Assembly: GCA_021785335.1 (NCBI GenBank)
Contig: JAJYFW010000063.1
Location: 1 to 8,040, forward strand
Length of the DNA: 8,040 nt
Direction: 5' to 3'
Origin: Pseudomonadota bacterium
GTDB lineage: Bacteria; Pseudomonadota; Alphaproteobacteria; Acetobacterales; Acetobacteraceae
The translations under genes and the position numbers were made by a program. Of this stretch, positions 5,782 to 8,040 are shown piece by piece; positions within the stretch are counted from its first letter, which is position 1, and the number at the start of each line of letters is the position of its first letter. The notes below the pieces were generated by a model, which saw only the letters and a program-made list of their open reading frames with translations, made no database searches and was not told the DNA's origin.

Positions 5782-7557
5782 ATGCCGATCTACAGGGCGC
5801 CGCTGCGCGACATGCATTTCGCGTTGTGGGAGGCGGCCGGCGCCGGCATCCTGGGCACGCTGCCGGGGATGGAGGAGATGGGCGCGGAACTCGCGGCGCC
5901 GGTGCTCGAGGGCGCCGCTGCGTTCTGCGAGGAGGTGCTGCTGCCGCTCAACCAGACGGGCGACGAGGAAGGCTGCGCGCTCGAAAACGGCGCGGTGCGC
6001 ACGCCCGGCGGATTCGCCGAGGCATACCGCGCCTATCGCGAGGGCGGCTGGCCGGCGCTCGCCTGCGATCCCGCCTTCGGCGGGCAGGGGCTGCCGAAAA
6101 TCGTTTCGGTGATGTTCGAGGAGATGATCTGCTCCGCGAACCTCGCGTTCGGGATGTATCCCGGCCTCAGCCACGGCGTCTACTCGGCGTTGCGCGCGCA
6201 TGGCAGCGAGACGCAAAAGGCGCTGTATCTGCCGAAGCTGGTTGATGGCAGCTGGGCCGGCACGATGTGCCTCACCGAGCCGCATTGCGGCACCGATCTC
6301 GGCCTGCTCCGTACCCGCGCCGAGCCCGCCGCGAATGGCAGCTACCGCATCAGCGGCACCAAGATCTTCATCTCCGCCGGTGAGCACGACCTCACCGAGA
6401 ACATTGTCCACCTGGTCCTTGCCAGGTTGCCGGACGCTCCCAGGGGCTCGCGCGGTATCAGCCTGTTCCTGGTGCCGAAGTTCATTCCTGATGCACAAGG
6501 AAACCCAGGTCCCCGCAACGCCGTCGCGGCCGGCGCGCTGGAACACAAGATGGGTATCAAGGCCTCGGCCACCTGTGTGATGAATTTCGACGGCGCCACC
6601 GGCTGGCTCGTAGGCGCGCCCAACAAGGGCCTCGCCGCCATGTTCACCATGATGAACGAGGCGCGGCTTTCCGTCGGCATCCAGGGCCTTGGCCTCGCCG
6701 AAGTGAGTTACCAGAACGCCGTCGCCTATGCGCGCGAGCGTCTGCAGGGCAGGCGCCTCGGCGGTGCCGCGGCACCCGAGAAGCCCGCTGACCCGATCAT
6801 CGCGCATCCCGACGTCCGGCGCATGCTGCTGACCATGCGTGCCTGGATCGAGGGAAGCCGCATGCTCGCCGCCCGCACGGCGCTCGCGATCGACATCGCG
6901 GCCCACGACCCCGTCCCCGCGCGGGCGCAGGCGGCGGAGGACGAGGTGGCGCTGATGACGCCGATCGTGAAGGCACTGTTCTCCGACATGGGCTGGGAAA
7001 TGACGGCGCTCGGCATGCAGGTGCTGGGCGGGCACGGCTATATCTGCGAATGGGGCATGGAGCAGTTCGTGCGCGACGCGCGCATCGCGCAGATCTACGA
7101 AGGCACCAATGGGGTCCAGGCGCTCGACCTCGTCGGGCGCAAAATACCGGCACATGGGGGGCGTGCCCTGCGCCGTTTCTTCCATCCGGTCTCGGAATGG
7201 ATTGCCGAGCGCGCGGGCCGGGCGGAGATGGCGGAGTTCGTCGAGCCGCTCGCCAAGGCGTTCGGCCGGCTGCAAGGCATCACCGCGGAGCTGGCCCGCC
7301 GCGGCCTCGCCGATCCGTTCGAGGCTGGGGCAGGGGCCAGCGAATACCTGCGCCTGTTCGGCCTGGTCGCGCTCGCGCGGGAATGGGCACGCGCCGCGGA
7401 GATCGCGCTCGGGCGCCAGGAAGACGCGTTCTATCGCGCGAAGCTCGGCACCGCGCGCTTCTTCGTCCGCCACATCCTGCCGCAGCACACAGGGCTCGCC
7501 GCTTCCGTTCTCGCCGGCGGCGCGGCGCTCAGGGCTTTCGTCGACACGGATTTCTGA
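5782..7557 (+). CDS. fadE: Acyl-CoA dehydrogenase, ~590-residue FadE/DmdC-like type
   Basis: A 591-residue FAD-dependent enzyme that introduces the trans-2 double bond in acyl-CoA, the first step of beta-oxidation, passing electrons to ETF. ATG at 5782 is chosen because AGGAG at 5771-5775 lies 6 bases upstream. The sequence also begins MPIYRAPLRDM, the N-terminal extension typical of this long branch. CLTEPHCGTDLG (around 170) is the FAD/substrate-binding signature. GHGYICEWGMEQFVRDARIAQIYEGTNGVQALDL includes the catalytic base Glu440 in YEGTNG, the position used by MCAD-type enzymes. About 140 residues beyond this form the extra C-terminal domain of the branch. These proteins are often annotated as fatty acyl-CoA dehydrogenase or as the 3-methylmercaptopropionyl-CoA dehydrogenase DmdC. 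The fadA-fadN neighbours favour fatty acyl-CoA, but chain length cannot be inferred. The Shine-Dalgarno overlaps the fadN stop codon, so the gene is part of the same operon. Confidence 0.92.
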   Translation: MPIYRAPLRDMHFALWEAAGAGILGTLPGMEEMGAELAAPVLEGAAAFCEEVLLPLNQTGDEEGCALENGAVRTPGGFAEAYRAYREGGWPALACDPAFGGQGLPKIVSVMFEEMICSANLAFGMYPGLSHGVYSALRAHGSETQKALYLPKLVDGSWAGTMCLTEPHCGTDLGLLRTRAEPAANGSYRISGTKIFISAGEHDLTENIVHLVLARLPDAPRGSRGISLFLVPKFIPDAQGNPGPRNAVAAGALEHKMGIKASATCVMNFDGATGWLVGAPNKGLAAMFTMMNEARLSVGIQGLGLAEVSYQNAVAYARERLQGRRLGGAAAPEKPADPIIAHPDVRRMLLTMRAWIEGSRMLAARTALAIDIAAHDPVPARAQAAEDEVALMTPIVKALFSDMGWEMTALGMQVLGGHGYICEWGMEQFVRDARIAQIYEGTNGVQALDLVGRKIPAHGGRALRRFFHPVSEWIAERAGRAEMAEFVEPLAKAFGRLQGITAELARRGLADPFEAGAGASEYLRLFGLVALAREWARAAEIALGRQEDAFYRAKLGTARFFVRHILPQHTGLAASVLAGGAALRAFVDTDF

Positions 7558-7570
7558 GGCGCGCCGCCTT
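7557..7570 (+). terminator. Weak hairpin at the end of the fad operon
   Basis: AGGCG (7557-7561) and CGCCT (7565-7569) can pair around CGC directly at the fadE stop codon, followed only by TTC. The stem is five base pairs and there is no U-tract, so this is not a convincing intrinsic terminator. The 46 bases between the fadE stop and the GntR start hold no better candidate. Transcription from the fad operon may therefore continue into the GntR gene, or stop by a Rho-dependent route. Confidence 0.15.
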
Positions 7571-7589
7571 CGGATGGCTGGACATCGGC

Positions 7590-7618
7590 TTGACGTTTCG
7601 CTCATGGCTGGTATACCA
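7590..7618 (+). promoter_or_regulatory. Candidate GntR-gene promoter with autoregulatory operator TGGTATACCA
   Basis: TTGACG at 7590-7595 and TATACC at 7612-7617 are separated by 16 bases and look like a sigma-70 promoter. The perfect palindrome TGGTATACCA (7609-7618) covers the -10 element. FCD-class GntR repressors commonly bind short palindromes with a TGGT...ACCA or GTATAC core, and often repress their own gene. The site sits at the 5' end of the GntR gene, overlapping the first codons if translation starts at 7604. Binding is inference; the palindrome and its placement are seen directly. Confidence 0.5.
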
Positions 7619-8040
7619 AAAGGTGTGCCAAGCTCTGCGCTCGCCTCACCGCAAGCCGACAAGCCGCTCAGCCAGATCGCCTACGACTCCCTGCGCTCAA
7701 TGATCCTCTCGGGCGAGGTGCGGCCGGGCGAACACCTGAGCGAGCGCGAGCTTGCGCGGCGCATCCAGGTGAGCCGTACGCCGCTGCGCGAGGCGCTCGG
7801 ACTTCTCGAACGCGACGGGCTCGCGGTGAGCAGGCCCGGCATGGGATATTATGCCCCCGAGTTCGACCCCAAGGTCGTCGAGGAACTCTACGAGTTTCGT
7901 GAGCTGCTGGAGGTCCGCGCGGTGCGCACGGCGGTCAGGCGCATCGGGGAGACCGGCATCCGCGAGCTGCGCGAGATCATGCGCCAGCTCGCCGTCTACG
8001 AGCGCAATCCGAAGCCGGACATGGAGGCGCTGCACGAGGA
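7604..8040 (+). CDS. GntR-family transcriptional regulator, FCD type, 5' part
   Basis: The frame is open from ATG 7604 to the window edge, giving 145 codons with no stop, so this is the N-terminal portion of a protein usually 220-250 residues long. Residues 20-75 hold the GntR winged helix: PLSQIAYDSLRSMILSGEVRPGE, LSERELARRI and VSRTPLREALGLLERDGL. These are close to the family consensus. From about residue 90, ELYEFRELLEVRAVRTAVRR begins the all-helical FCD effector domain, which binds small carboxylic acids, often with a metal. The start is uncertain. No Shine-Dalgarno precedes ATG 7604, and that ATG lies inside the candidate promoter. GTG at 7625 is in frame and close to the predicted transcription start, which would give a nearly leaderless message. 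The gene follows the fad operon on the same strand, but its targets may be downstream genes outside the window. Confidence 0.9.
   Translation, partial: MAGIPKGVPSSALASPQADKPLSQIAYDSLRSMILSGEVRPGEHLSERELARRIQVSRTPLREALGLLERDGLAVSRPGMGYYAPEFDPKVVEELYEFRELLEVRAVRTAVRRIGETGIRELREIMRQLAVYERNPKPDMEALHE

Noticed and set aside
7558..7565. GGCGCGCC palindrome after the fadE stop
   Set aside because: An eight-base G/C palindrome is common by chance at this base composition, and no other feature supports a role.
5761..7662. 633-codon minus-strand open frame opposite fadE
   Set aside because: It is the antisense shadow of a gene with a clear acyl-CoA dehydrogenase signature. It shows no domain, and its composition follows the codon bias of the plus strand.

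Overview
The window is GC-rich and gene-dense, and every supportable gene reads on the + strand. Codon choice strongly favours G/C in third positions. The gene content suggests a high-GC proteobacterium: an outer-membrane FadL porin, a LiuR-like MerR regulator and a proteobacterial-style acyl-CoA dehydrogenase. An alphaproteobacterium such as a member of the Rhodospirillales or Acetobacteraceae is my best guess. That assignment is inference from composition and family resemblance, not from a marker gene.

Layout. (1) 1-133 is the C-terminal end of a short-chain dehydrogenase/reductase. (2) 134-371 is a regulatory intergenic region containing a strong ACGTTAACGT palindrome next to a possible -10 box. 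(3) 372-1694 encodes a FadL/OmpP1 outer-membrane channel for hydrophobic compounds. (4) 1684-1894 appears to hold the stump of a long-chain acyl-CoA synthetase gene (fadD-like). Its first ~45 codons are recognisable and the rest is missing. (5) 1895-7557 is a tightly packed block: a MerR-family regulator, a thiolase (FadA type), a fused 3-hydroxyacyl-CoA dehydrogenase/enoyl-CoA hydratase with the dehydrogenase domain first (FadN type), and a ~590-residue acyl-CoA dehydrogenase (FadE type). (6) 7604-8040 is the 5' part of a GntR/FCD regulator that runs off the window, with a candidate promoter and palindromic operator at its start.

How the genes fit together. FadL would bring fatty acids or another hydrophobic acid across the outer membrane. 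A CoA ligase would activate them, but the local copy looks broken, so a ligase elsewhere would be needed. The acyl-CoA dehydrogenase, the hydratase/dehydrogenase fusion and the thiolase then supply all four steps of a beta-oxidation cycle. The three enzymes are the same set as the Bacillus subtilis fadNAE operon. The MerR protein is the first cistron of the catabolic block and is joined to the thiolase by an ATGA overlap, so it is probably the local regulator. The palindrome upstream of fadL is the best candidate for its site.

I see no CRISPR array, tRNA, rRNA or insertion sequence, and no unknown defence or mobile system. The notable points are the decayed ligase stump, the two candidate operators, the possible leaderless start of the GntR gene and the translational coupling of the catabolic cistrons.
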